A stretch of 64,000 nt of DNA from Streptococcus sp. Marseille-Q5986. GTDB lineage: Bacteria; Bacillota; Bacilli; Lactobacillales; Streptococcaceae. The notes below the pieces were generated by a model. It saw only the letters and a list, made by a program, of their open reading frames with translations. It did no database searches and was not told the DNA's origin. The stretch is from positions 124,001 through 188,000 of the forward strand of contig NZ_CAMPPY010000002.1 of NCBI RefSeq assembly GCF_946902915.1, given 5' to 3'. Shown here piece after piece: positions 28,556 through 36,489 of the stretch. How positions within the stretch are numbered: the stretch's first letter is position 1; each line of letters opens with the position of its first letter. Made by a program: the position numbers and the translations under genes.

Positions 28556-28633
28556 ATGAAGAAACAAATTTTAACATTATTGACAATCGTTGCTGAGATT
28601 ATTATTATTTTGCCATTTCTAACTAATCGATGA
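28556..28633 (+). CDS. SHP-type pheromone precursor, copy A (orphan)
   Basis: 25 residues with start MKKQILTLLTIVAE and C-terminus IIIILPFLTNR. It has a strong AGGAGTGGAG ribosome-binding site. A Glu just before a very hydrophobic tail and a PFLTNR ending fit the Rgg144-associated SHP class. Its own rgg is truncated (28623-28853), so it would need another Rgg, such as the intact one at 33043. The stop overlaps the end of the rgg remnant on the other strand. Confidence 0.82.
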   Translation: MKKQILTLLTIVAEIIIILPFLTNR

Positions 28634-28853
28634 GTGCTTTGTATTGCTGCAAACACAATTCAAAAAGGGCTGTTAATTGTGGATTATCTAATATTTGTAG
28701 AGATTGGATAAAGTGTTCAATCTCTTTTTGATTGCTTCCTTTGGTTTGAAGAAAAATCTTCATTTTCTTTAAAAACTGCCACAATGCTTTTTCAAAAACA
28801 TCGTATGGACGGAGCATGCGCTCCAGCTCAGCTTCAAATAAAAGTTTCCTCAT
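28623..28853 (-). pseudogene. 3' remnant of an rgg gene
   Basis: The last ~75 codons are nearly identical to residues 215-287 of the intact Rgg at 33043-33906 (FEAELE-MLRPYDVFEK and the GSNQKEIEHFIQSLQ segment). Everything upstream, including the DNA-binding domain, is gone. It converges on and overlaps shp copy A exactly as the intact pair does, so it is the remnant of a second Rgg/SHP pair. Confidence 0.9.
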
Positions 28854-28911
28854 AGTAATTCAAAACTTTTTACCAAAATCAAATACTCTGAAATTTTCAT
28901 CTTTTTAAATC

Positions 28912-29580
28912 CTAGTGTAATAACATCAAAATCTGACCAATGCCATTGTAGACTATATGCAGTCCAATAGGCCAATAAATTGACTTTGTCATTCTAAACA
29001 AGACTGCAAATATGAGACCACCACCCATATAGAAGACAAAGTCTGTCAAGACCCAACCGTGATTACTAATGTGCGCGACCCCAAATAAAACAGCGGAACC
29101 AAGTACATCTAGTCCCCATTTCTTTCCTTTCTCCAGAGCTGTCATCACCAATCCACGATAAATCATATCTTCAAAAATGGGACCTGCAATCACAGGATAG
29201 AAAAAATACATCAAAAATGCTGTAGCCCCTGTAAAAGTAGGAGCAGCATGTTGATAAGAAATTTCATTTCGAGTAGGCGGGAAAAGAAAAAAGGTAACGA
29301 AATTCCAAGCAACAAAAGCAAGCAGAGCTAGGAAGGAATAGAAAAGATAGGATCCTTTAAACTTTCTACTGTTGATTTTCTGCCATTTCCCCGACCAAAT
29401 CATAGCAATAAGAGCAAATAAAACCACAAGAAAATTCAACATCATATCCGACAAATAATAGCCAAAGTCAGATAGCCCAGCAACAAGGTCGCTACGTAAA
29501 ACTAGAACACTGAACTTCTGGTCAGCAATAACTAGTAGAAAAACTATAATAAAGTAGTGGTGTGAGATTATCTTTTTCAT
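28912..29580 (-). CDS. CPBP family intramembrane protein (copy B)
   Basis: 222 residues from the ATG at 29580 (AGGAG 9 nt upstream). Very similar to copy A over the full length. The motif that is FEEIIYR in copy A reads FEDMIYR here, so the second catalytic-type Glu is Asp; activity may differ. It follows VP1-like copy B. Membrane topology as copy A. Confidence 0.87.
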   Translation of the reverse strand: MKKIISHHYFIIVFLLVIADQKFSVLVLRSDLVAGLSDFGYYLSDMMLNFLVVLFALIAMIWSGKWQKINSRKFKGSYLFYSFLALLAFVAWNFVTFFLFPPTRNEISYQHAAPTFTGATAFLMYFFYPVIAGPIFEDMIYRGLVMTALEKGKKWGLDVLGSAVLFGVAHISNHGWVLTDFVFYMGGGLIFAVLFRMTKSIYWPIGLHIVYNGIGQILMLLH

Positions 29581-29617
29581 TCTATTTTCTCCTATACTAT
29601 GAAATAAAGACAGCCCC

Positions 29618-29815
29618 CTACCCAAGAAAAGGCAAGGGTTTTAAACATCGATAACGACGTCTAGTTGCAGGAGCTGGAGGAGCAAAGTTAAAGTAGTTTT
29701 GCCATAGAGCACCTCCTCCAATATAGGCCAATGGAGGGTGTTTCTCTCCTCCATAAACTGTCTGCAATTCAGCTTCTGTCAATTCCATTGTTTCTGCAAA
29801 TTGTAAATTTAACAT
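29618..29815 (-). CDS. VP1-like double-glycine secreted peptide, copy B, extended by stop loss
   Basis: 65 residues. The leader MLNLQFAETMELTEAELQTV ends in YGG; the mature part runs from EKHPPLAYIGGG to NFAPPAPATRRRY, then continues RCLKPLPFLG. In copy A the codon after RRRY is TGA; here it is CGA, so translation runs ten residues further to a TAG. The tail may be a decay sign or a new C-terminus. AAGGAG ribosome-binding site present. Confidence 0.82.
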   Translation of the reverse strand: MLNLQFAETMELTEAELQTVYGGEKHPPLAYIGGGALWQNYFNFAPPAPATRRRYRCLKPLPFLG

Positions 29816-30146
29816 ATTTACACTCCTTCAATTATATCAGCTTCTACAACACTATAGTATAAATTGTAAAATATATTTGGTACGATAAACGTGCCCAAAC
29901 TTTCTTAGTTATTCTATCAAAATACAACGGCAAGATTTGAGTTATGAATCAATCTAGTTGTTAGAAACAACACCCCTGAAATCATAAAACACTTATGCTA
30001 CTATACAATCAGTTCCTATACTTTAATAATAACACTTGTTTTTTATTATAGTTCCATATGTATTTCACAGAAAAACTACAGAAGTTCTTACAATTTTTTC
30101 TAAGTTCTTTTCAAATAATCATACCAGTATCCATATAAAATAATTT
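29816..30146. other. AT-rich spacer between the ThiF-MFS cluster and VP1 copy B
   Basis: About 330 bp with no gene of supportable length. A promoter-like TATACT/TATAGT stretch lies at about 29860 on the minus strand, so VP1 copy B may have its own promoter. The last ~25 bp before the vp1 start match copy A; the rest does not, which marks the likely junction of the inserted cluster. Confidence 0.5.
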
Positions 30147-31370
30147 TTAATAATTAGTATCCTTCTTTTTGAAAAAATTACAAATAACTAATAAATAAAT
30201 TCCTATAAATAGTGTAAACCCATTTATTAAAATACCCAAAATTTTTATATCTGTATAAAATTGGGGAATAATCAAAAATAGAATGGCAAATAAAGCATAT
30301 AAACTTGAATTAGTCGAATATATTAACCCCATAGTGTCATATCTATACTCTGAGTAAATCATTTTTTCAAACATATTTCCTGATATACCTATTATTATAA
30401 ATGCTAAAAAAAATAACAACAACTTAATTAACGGAAATGGAGTAATAAATACTAATATGAGTGCTAATCCAGATACAGTATAATCAATAAAGAAAAACAT
30501 TTTATACGGAATTCTCATTCTAGGAGCCAAAATTGCTCCTATCAAATCTGCAAACCTTTGAACTCCTAGTACCAAACCTAGATATTGAATAGGTATGCCT
30601 TCTGATAAAAGATAAAGTGGCATTAAAGTTAAAAGTAGATCTGTACCCCCACTTAAAATTGATTCTGTAACTACTATAAAAGAGGCAAATTTTGATTCTC
30701 GAAAAGCAGAAATAGTTTCCAAAAATTGGAAAGAAGAATTGCTTTCCAAATCCACCTTTCCAGGTTGAACACTTTTAGTATTGTTTTTAGAACCAAGCAA
30801 TCTGATTTTTATCATAAAATAGATAGCAGCCACAAAAAACGGAATACTTAAATTAAAAACAACAAAATAAGATAGAAGCCCTAATAATAGAGACGCAGTT
30901 AAATTACTAATAATATCTAACACATTTGATGCCAAGTATTGAACGTCTATAGATTTCTTTATTAGCACGTCATCATTATTTAAAGTTTCTGGAACAATTT
31001 TCATCTGCAGTGTATTTAATAAATTAGTTGATAATGCGAACAAAAAATTTAATACATATATATACATAACATGAAAATGATACCTCAAACACAGAATTGT
31101 AATCAAAATTATAATCAGTTGGATAATCTGGAAAATCACTAGCCAAATTTTATCTCTCTGAATTTTATTTATAAAACTTCCATAGAAAACAGCAAGTAAA
31201 TTTGGTATAAAACCAATTAGAGTAAATAGAGATAACTGTCCTGCCTCAATATGATATACACTTACTAACCCTATCGATAAAGCAATAAAGTAAAAACTAT
31301 CTGCAATGTTCCTAGACGATCTACCTAATATTAAATTTATAAAATTTTGGCTAAATTTTCTTGATATCAC
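30147..31370 (-). CDS. MFS exporter of the microcin C-like cluster
   Basis: About 407 residues from a GTG at 31370 (GAGG 9 nt upstream); the frame also allows TTG at 31385. About 12 membrane segments in two halves with a charged loop near residues 190-215. It overlaps the ThiF-like gene end by 20 bp, so the two are translationally coupled. MccC, the exporter of microcin C, is an MFS protein in the same position. The cluster is AT-rich compared with its neighbours, a sign of transfer. Substrate is inferred only from the neighbours. Confidence 0.72.
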   Translation of the reverse strand: MISRKFSQNFINLILGRSSRNIADSFYFIALSIGLVSVYHIEAGQLSLFTLIGFIPNLLAVFYGSFINKIQRDKIWLVIFQIIQLIIILITILCLRYHFHVMYIYVLNFLFALSTNLLNTLQMKIVPETLNNDDVLIKKSIDVQYLASNVLDIISNLTASLLLGLLSYFVVFNLSIPFFVAAIYFMIKIRLLGSKNNTKSVQPGKVDLESNSSFQFLETISAFRESKFASFIVVTESILSGGTDLLLTLMPLYLLSEGIPIQYLGLVLGVQRFADLIGAILAPRMRIPYKMFFFIDYTVSGLALILVFITPFPLIKLLLFFLAFIIIGISGNMFEKMIYSEYRYDTMGLIYSTNSSLYALFAILFLIIPQFYTDIKILGILINGFTLFIGIYLLVICNFFKKKDTNY

Positions 31371-32313
31371 GCTTATAAACCTCAAAATTCATACAGTCAA
31401 TTTGAATATAATTCGTTAAATTCAATAATCCTGTTAAAGCATCTAATACTTTATAAGATATGATTGCTGCAGCCATATATGATATTGGAGAAATAACACT
31501 ATACGGTATCCTACTATCCAAAATATGATCATCCGTTATCATAAAATCCCTATAAAATTCCCTCAATGAAATAGTTTCACCTGGGATAATATGCAGATAG
31601 TTTATTACTGTAGATGCATAGGAGCCAACAATAATAGGTCTCGTATATTTATGAGCTAAATCATCAAACCAGTAGTCTATATCTATTCTAGGAGTATCCG
31701 CACAACATAAAGCAATATCAAAATTATAGTCTTTAAAAATAGTTTCTAAGTCATTCTGACACTCTAACTTCCTATAAATAGTTGTAACATTTGAATCAGA
31801 AATCTCTTGAATATGCTGTTTTATTATATCTATTTTTAGCTTACCAATATCAGATTTCTTAAAGGATGCTTGTCTAGTAAGATTTGACTCTTCCACAATG
31901 TCAAAATCTACTAGTATGAAATTACCTACACCCAGTCGAGCTAAAATTTCGACTGTTGTTGATCCAATACCCCCTACACCAACAATTAAAACTGTTGAAT
32001 TTAATAATCTATCCTGATACTTACTAGGGTCTAAATTTTCTGACAAATCAACCCACTCAAAGAAATTAATATTTCGGGAGTATTTAGAATTATCATATCG
32101 ATTACTAGTCACTAATCCCATAGATATCATCGACTCAACAACTTGTTTTTCCCCACTAGACAATAATTTTATGTCAATATTATTATCTAATTTTTTTATT
32201 AAATTGATGTTCTCTTCATTAAAATCAATCTCCCTTTCAAGAGAGACATTACCAAAACCAAATTTTATTTTATCTTTAAATACATACGGTTGAAGAGTTC
32301 TCTTTATTCTCAT
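31351..32313 (-). CDS. ThiF/MccB-like adenylating enzyme acting on a peptide
   Basis: 320 residues. The first ~85 look like a winged-helix peptide-binding region (LSSGEKQVVESMISMGLV). The E1-like domain then has GVGGIG (112-117), Asp136/Asp138 in LVDFD, SNLTRQ (143-148), Lys158 and the CADTP Asp206, which bind and use ATP. No CxxC zinc pairs are seen. An N-terminal peptide clamp plus an E1 core is the MccB layout, which adenylates the C-terminus of a tiny peptide. A strong AGGAGG ribosome-binding site precedes the ATG. A hairpin and a 16-codon ORF lie upstream. Thiazole or cofactor synthesis is unlikely because no thi or moa genes are near. Confidence 0.8.
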   Translation of the reverse strand: MRIKRTLQPYVFKDKIKFGFGNVSLEREIDFNEENINLIKKLDNNIDIKLLSSGEKQVVESMISMGLVTSNRYDNSKYSRNINFFEWVDLSENLDPSKYQDRLLNSTVLIVGVGGIGSTTVEILARLGVGNFILVDFDIVEESNLTRQASFKKSDIGKLKIDIIKQHIQEISDSNVTTIYRKLECQNDLETIFKDYNFDIALCCADTPRIDIDYWFDDLAHKYTRPIIVGSYASTVINYLHIIPGETISLREFYRDFMITDDHILDSRIPYSVISPISYMAAAIISYKVLDALTGLLNLTNYIQIDCMNFEVYKRDIKKI

Positions 32314-32358
32314 TTATATCCTCCTAATAAAAAATTACTGAAATATAAACAACAAACA

Positions 32359-32387
32359 GGAGTTTGGAAAACATTTTCCTAAACTCC
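32359..32387 (-). terminator. Hairpin between the 16-codon ORF and the ThiF gene
   Basis: On the minus strand GGAGTTT-A-GGAAAA pairs with TTTTCC-AAACTCC around a 2-nt TG: 13 pairs with one bulged A. A T-rich stretch follows. It lies about 45 bp before the thiF start, where microcin C operons carry a partial terminator that favours the short precursor transcript. Confidence 0.6.
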
Positions 32388-32579
32388 AAAATTATAAATA
32401 TGAATACTTTTCACTCATATTTTTTGGTCCATACAATGAATGAAAATATGAAACAAATAAAGTTTATACATTTCTAAAACCAGCTCAAATTGTAACAACT
32501 TACAGGCTTTATCTTTTGAAATGTATGGATGAGAGATGAATACTCGTTTTTACAGGTATTATTCAAATCATATCATAGA

Positions 32580-32606
32580 ATATCTTCTATACTCTCAAGA
32601 AGATAT
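32580..32606. repeat. Perfect 9-bp inverted repeat downstream of the precursor ORF
   Basis: ATATCTTCT (32580-32588) pairs with AGAAGATAT (32598-32606) around 9 nt. It lies in the leader between the 16-codon ORF and thiF and has no T-tract, so it is more likely an RNA structure than a terminator. Confidence 0.4.
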
Positions 32607-32707
32607 ACATCATTTTAAAATTTTACCGTACATATTTATTTTGATTTCAATCCACTATATCTAATCCAAAGTTTATCTTTTATCTCCTGTAAATTGGTAG
32701 CATTTAA

Positions 32708-32758
32708 CTAACGACCACCTAAACGATGCCCTTGAAATGAACATGGTACTGCAGACAT
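32708..32758 (-). CDS. Candidate 16-residue precursor peptide (MccA-like)
   Basis: ATG at 32758 with a near-ideal GGAGG ribosome-binding site 7-8 nt upstream; product MSAVPCSFQGHRLGGR, then TAG. It is the first ORF after an SHP/Rgg-type promoter (TATACT at 32833-32838, operator arm at 32862-32870) and precedes the ThiF-like and MFS genes. MccA-type precursors are this short and lack a leader, but known ones end in Asn, and this ends in Arg. The same frame stays open for 23 codons past the TAG (to a TAA at 32636), so it could be a longer peptide cut by a nonsense mutation. Confidence 0.6.
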   Translation of the reverse strand: MSAVPCSFQGHRLGGR

Positions 32759-32775
32759 TTTTTTCCTCCAATTAT

Positions 32776-32945
32776 TTTTACTTGTAAACCACTTCTGCGA
32801 CCTAGGATTTGCTTCAAGTGCTTTACAAGGACAGTATAACACGAAAATTGGCTTATTTTAAAAAATCGCATATTTGACATTTTTTCTTATAGAAATTTCA
32901 GATTTGCGATTTTGGTGGATTTGATTCTTTCACTGGTATAATAAA
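32776..32945. promoter_or_regulatory. Divergent SHP promoter region B with Rgg-type operator arms
   Basis: Nearly identical to region A. AAAATCGCA (32862-32870) and TGCGATTTT (32905-32913) abut the -35 positions of divergent promoters: minus-strand TATACT at 32833-32838 (to the 16-codon ORF) and plus-strand TATAAT at 32937-32942 (to shp B). The ThiF cluster thus takes the place that vp1 has in copy A. Confidence 0.78.
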
Positions 32946-32972
32946 GATGCTATTAACAAGGAGGGAAACGAT

Positions 32973-33053
32973 ATGAAGAAAAGAAAAATTCAACTAATGC
33001 TTCTACTCATTTCAGAGTGGGTTATTATCATTCCATTTCTAACTAATCGATAA
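32973..33053 (+). CDS. SHP-type pheromone precursor, copy B
   Basis: 26 residues: a basic start MKKRK, a hydrophobic core and the C-terminus EWVIIIPFLTNR. This closely resembles the SHP144 pheromone I remember from pneumococcus (EWVIVIPFLTNL-like). GGAGGG ribosome-binding site 8 nt upstream. Convergent with, and overlapping by 11 bp, the end of the intact rgg gene, so both evolve together. Confidence 0.9.
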   Translation: MKKRKIQLMLLLISEWVIIIPFLTNR

Positions 33054-33906
33054 GTTCTTTATATTGCTGCAAGCGCAATTCAAAAAGGGCTGTTAATTGT
33101 GGATTTTCTAATATTTGTAGAGATTGGATAAAGTGTTCAATCTCTTTTTGATTGCTTCCTTTGGTTTGAAGAAAGACACTCATCTTCTTTAAAAACTGCC
33201 ACGATACTTTTTCAAAAACATCATATGGTCGGAGCATACTCTCCAACTCGGCTTCAAAGATTGGAATATAAGAAAATAGCTTGCGCTCCATAAGTTCTGA
33301 GATGATATTAAGATAGCCACTTTTCATATACAGTCTATTATGCACCAACTCTTTAAATTCCTTGGATTTTTCAAGTAAAGAGGTGGATAAAAAGATCAGA
33401 TCTTGATTGCTCAAGAAAGGCATGGTATTGCAAAAGAGATAGAGTTCAAACCAGGTCCAAGACTCGATAGCATAGAGGTAGGTAGTCAAAAACTCGCTAT
33501 CTTCCTCTTCTAGTGGGTAGCTTTTATTTAGTGAATGGATAGCATCTTTAATCACGATGGCATTCAAGCGACGATAAGTCTGCGCCATCTGTTCTTGCTC
33601 GACTTCTTTCAACAATTGCTCTAAACCAGCTATATCTTGATGGGCAAAGCGATCCACAATCCTTCTACCAAATCGCATATGTGGAGATTCTTGGTAGTTA
33701 TTGAGCTTGTGACCAAACTCATCGAAGGTTACATTTATCCCTTGGATAGCTAGGATCAGCTTATCCGCAGACAGCATGGACTGCCCTAGTTCAAACTTGG
33801 ATAGCTGGGATGCAGTCAGTCCAGCACAAGCCACATCTGACTGCTTGAGCTTTCTAGCCAAGCGCAATTCCTTGTAAAATTCTCCCAATTCCATTCTCTC
33901 AATCAT
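33043..33906 (-). CDS. Rgg144-type transcriptional regulator
   Basis: 287 residues. The HTH_3 domain (about 1-65) has LGEFYKELRLARKLKQSDVA and SQLSKFELGQSMLSADKL; the rest is the helical pheromone-binding domain. AGGAG 8 nt upstream supports the ATG at 33906. With SHP copy B it forms a quorum-sensing pair expected to activate the divergent promoters at 28.4 and 32.9 kb. Located next to tsaD, as rgg144 is in pneumococcus from memory. Confidence 0.92.
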   Translation of the reverse strand: MIERMELGEFYKELRLARKLKQSDVACAGLTASQLSKFELGQSMLSADKLILAIQGINVTFDEFGHKLNNYQESPHMRFGRRIVDRFAHQDIAGLEQLLKEVEQEQMAQTYRRLNAIVIKDAIHSLNKSYPLEEEDSEFLTTYLYAIESWTWFELYLFCNTMPFLSNQDLIFLSTSLLEKSKEFKELVHNRLYMKSGYLNIISELMERKLFSYIPIFEAELESMLRPYDVFEKVSWQFLKKMSVFLQTKGSNQKEIEHFIQSLQILENPQLTALFELRLQQYKELID

Positions 33907-34009
33907 CTTGCCATCTCCTAATCTTTACATATTATATCATTATTTTTGTGATTTTGTCAAAATATTCTGACGGTTTAGTGAGTGAAAAAGCCAGCCTCAA
34001 GCTGACTCT

Positions 34010-35020
34010 TTATTCCATGGTATCAAAAGCGAGACTTGGTTTGGCATTGAGGTCCAAACCTGCGAAGTTTTCTTTGTTCCACTCGCTAACACTGGCATAG
34101 GCAATCATACCTGCATTATCTCCGCAAAGTCGCAAAGCTGGGATGATGAGCTTGACATCTGTGATTTCTGCTGCTAGGTGTTCTCTGAGGCCTTTATTAG
34201 CTGCCACGCCACCTGCCACAACTAGAGTTTTAACAGGATATTTCTCCAAGGCTTTCTTGGTTTTAGTTATGAGAATGTCCATAACTGCCGCTTGGAAGGA
34301 AGCACACAAATCCTCTGTGGACAAGCTTTCTCCCTTTTGCTCGGCATTGTGGTGAAGATTGATAAAGGCAGACTTCAAACCAGAAAATGAAAACTCTAGA
34401 TTGTCTTCCTTGATCATGGCACGAGGAAAATCATAAATATCCTGTCCCTGATGAGCTAGCTCGTCAATCTCACGACCTGCAGGATAGGTCAAGCCCATGA
34501 CGCGACCGACCTTATCATAGGCCTCACCAACCGCATCATCCCGCGTTTCCCCAACAATCTTATAGTCACCAGCCTCAGAAACATAGACCAACTCTGTGTG
34601 CCCACCACTTACTAAAAGTGCTAACAAGGGGGACTCCAAAGGCTCCTCGCTCTGAGCTGCCATGAGGTGGCCCGCCATGTGGTTAACAGGGATCAGCGGA
34701 AGTCCATGAGCCCAAGCAAAGGCCTTGGCAGCTGACAAACCAACTAACAGCGCTCCGACCAAGCCCGGTCCATAGGTGACCGCCACGGCTGTTACATCGT
34801 CTTCGGTAATCCCTGCTTCTGTCAAGGCTTCCTCAATACAGGCTGTAATGACCTCGACATGGTGGCGACTGGCTACTTCCGGCACTACGCCCCCAAAACG
34901 CTTGTGACTCTCAATTTGACTAGCAATGACATTGGACAAGAGCTCATCGTCGTTTTTCAGTACAGCAACACTGGTCTCATCACAGGATGTCTCAAATGCT
35001 AAAATATATCTATCCTTCAT
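34010..35020 (-). CDS. tsaD: tRNA threonylcarbamoyladenosine synthase TsaD
   Basis: 336 residues. [12 protein letters not shown] near the N-terminus, the metal motif NHMAGH (about 116-121), [10 protein letters not shown] and a late [10 protein letters not shown] are diagnostic for the Kae1/TsaD ASKHA fold. It transfers the threonylcarbamoyl group to A37 of tRNAs that read ANN codons. It overlaps rimI by 11 bp; rimI overlaps tsaB, giving the operon tsaB-rimI-tsaD. Confidence 0.98.
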   Translation of the reverse strand: MKDRYILAFETSCDETSVAVLKNDDELLSNVIASQIESHKRFGGVVPEVASRHHVEVITACIEEALTEAGITEDDVTAVAVTYGPGLVGALLVGLSAAKAFAWAHGLPLIPVNHMAGHLMAAQSEEPLESPLLALLVSGGHTELVYVSEAGDYKIVGETRDDAVGEAYDKVGRVMGLTYPAGREIDELAHQGQDIYDFPRAMIKEDNLEFSFSGLKSAFINLHHNAEQKGESLSTEDLCASFQAAVMDILITKTKKALEKYPVKTLVVAGGVAANKGLREHLAAEITDVKLIIPALRLCGDNAGMIAYASVSEWNKENFAGLDLNAKPSLAFDTME

Positions 35021-35447
35021 CTATTTCTCTCTTCATGATGATGGCGTCCTCGACTGGGTCATGGTAGTAGGCCTTTCGCTCAGCGATGACCGCCATCTTT
35101 TCTTTCTTGTAAAATGCTTGCGCTCGTTGGTTTGACTTTCTGACTTCGAGGAAAATCTCCTTGTCTGTCGGCAATGTTGCAAACAAAGCTGACGCAATTC
35201 CCTGACCTTGATAGGCTTTTTTGACAGCGATTTTCAGAACTTCTGCCTCAAAGAGATTCTCCTGCACAGCTAGAAAGCCAATCACTTCTGCCTCATCATA
35301 AGCTAGAGCATACCAAGTCTGGTCTTGGGACAGGTCTGCTTGGATTTGTTCCAGCGTCCAAGGACTGACTGGGTAAACAGCTACCATAACAGCGTAGATG
35401 GCTTGAGCCAGGTCAGGTTGCTGTTGGATTCGTTTTATTTCTATCAT
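35010..35447 (-). CDS. rimI: Ribosomal-protein-alanine N-acetyltransferase
   Basis: 145-residue GNAT protein with the acetyl-CoA loop QGQGIAS (about 80-86) and the [17 protein letters not shown] segment typical of RimI. It overlaps both neighbours, tsaB and tsaD, the usual arrangement in Firmicutes. Acetylates the N-terminus of S18 in E. coli; the streptococcal target is assumed. Confidence 0.92.
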   Translation of the reverse strand: MIEIKRIQQQPDLAQAIYAVMVAVYPVSPWTLEQIQADLSQDQTWYALAYDEAEVIGFLAVQENLFEAEVLKIAVKKAYQGQGIASALFATLPTDKEIFLEVRKSNQRAQAFYKKEKMAVIAERKAYYHDPVEDAIIMKREIDEG

Positions 35448-36127
35448 AGGCGTTTAATGTAAGACTCGCCAGACTCGGTGTGGTTCTTGAGCCAGTTTTC
35501 CTCAGCCTCGACTCGTTTGAGGTAATTCGGCACAAAGTCATGCAAGAAGTCTGCTTCCTTATCCCATGCCCAAAGAGCAAGATTAGCTGCATTTGGCAAG
35601 GTTTCTTGGTAGCTAGCTTGTGGTAGCTGTTCTTGGATCTGCTCCACAAAGGGACAAACTTCTCCAACAAAGGTCATCTGTTCAGCATCCTTGACCTTCT
35701 CTAGCACTTCCGCAAAGGACAGGTGTGCTTCTGGAAAGACAGGCTGAGCATTTTCATAAAACCCTGCATAAACATTGTTGCGACGTGCATCCATTAAAGG
35801 GACAAACAAGCCTTCTTGTTGGTAGGGCACCAAAGCCAAGAGGCTAGACATACCAACTAACTCGATGTTCAGAGTGTGAGCTAAGGTCTTGGCAGTTGCT
35901 ACCGCAATTCGTAAGCCTGTGTAGCTACCCGGCCCTTCCGCCACCACGATTCGATCCAAATCCTTGGGCATCCAATCCAAACTTGCCATCAAAAAATCAA
36001 TAGCAGGCATGAGGGTAATACTGTGATTCTTCTTAATATTAATCGTCGTCTCGGCAAGAACCTGCTTATCCTCTAAAATAGCGAGAGAAAGAGCCTTGCT
36101 GGACGTATCAAAAGCTAATACTTTCAT
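35444..36127 (-). CDS. tsaB: tRNA threonylcarbamoyladenosine complex dimerization protein TsaB
   Basis: 227 residues with LAFDTSSKALSLAI at the start and EGPGSYTGLRIAVATAKTLA (about 65-84), the TsaB signature. It activates TsaD and is inactive by itself. First gene of tsaB-rimI-tsaD. Confidence 0.96.
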   Translation of the reverse strand: MKVLAFDTSSKALSLAILEDKQVLAETTINIKKNHSITLMPAIDFLMASLDWMPKDLDRIVVAEGPGSYTGLRIAVATAKTLAHTLNIELVGMSSLLALVPYQQEGLFVPLMDARRNNVYAGFYENAQPVFPEAHLSFAEVLEKVKDAEQMTFVGEVCPFVEQIQEQLPQASYQETLPNAANLALWAWDKEADFLHDFVPNYLKRVEAEENWLKNHTESGESYIKRL

Positions 36128-36261
36128 AACACACCCCTATCTTTTTTGATTACTATTATACTACAAAAGCTGGCACATGGGGAATTTTCTTTATTCCCAA
36201 ACAATAGTGTCTACACTTAGCAAAAAAATAATTTAAAAAATTTTACATTTTTCCTATCTTT

Positions 36262-36269
36262 TCCGAATA
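36262..36269 (+). promoter_or_regulatory. Sigma-X (ComX) combox upstream of cibA
   Basis: TCCGAATA, one mismatch from the late-competence consensus TACGAATA, with a T-rich stretch upstream, 33 bp before the cibA start. Confidence 0.72.
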
Positions 36270-36302
36270 TATAAGTGAACAAGAAAAAAGGAGGAAAGTT
36301 CA

Positions 36303-36488
36303 ATGACAAATTTTGACGTTCTTGACAATCAATTTTTATCCTTATCTGAAAACGAATTATCAGATATTGATGGTGGTCTCGCTCCCTTGGTTGTCTTTGG
36401 AGTAGCAGTATCTTGGAAAGCTATTGCAGGTGGAACAGCACTTGTAGGTTCTGGTTTGGCAGCTGGTTATTTTTTAGGAGGAGATTAA
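36303..36488 (+). CDS. cibA: Competence-induced bacteriocin subunit CibA
   Basis: 61 residues. A double-glycine leader (ENELSDIDGG, ending at about residue 25) precedes a Gly/Ala-rich hydrophobic peptide with GGTALVGSGLAAGYFLGG. This is the two-peptide bacteriocin CibAB used for fratricide of non-competent cells; export is by the competence transporter ComAB. GGAGG ribosome-binding site; sigma-X box upstream. Confidence 0.9.
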   Translation: MTNFDVLDNQFLSLSENELSDIDGGLAPLVVFGVAVSWKAIAGGTALVGSGLAAGYFLGGD

Positions 36489-36489
36489 T

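Noticed and set aside
31351..32313. ThiF-like protein as a thiamine or molybdopterin cofactor enzyme
   Set aside because: No thi, moa or sulphur-carrier genes nearby, no CxxC zinc pairs, and an N-terminal extension plus MFS partner fit the peptide-modifying type better.
32420..32700. A second precursor peptide between the 16-codon ORF and thiF
   Set aside because: Every ATG on the minus strand there lacks a Shine-Dalgarno sequence; only the ORFs starting at 32758 and 32313 have one.
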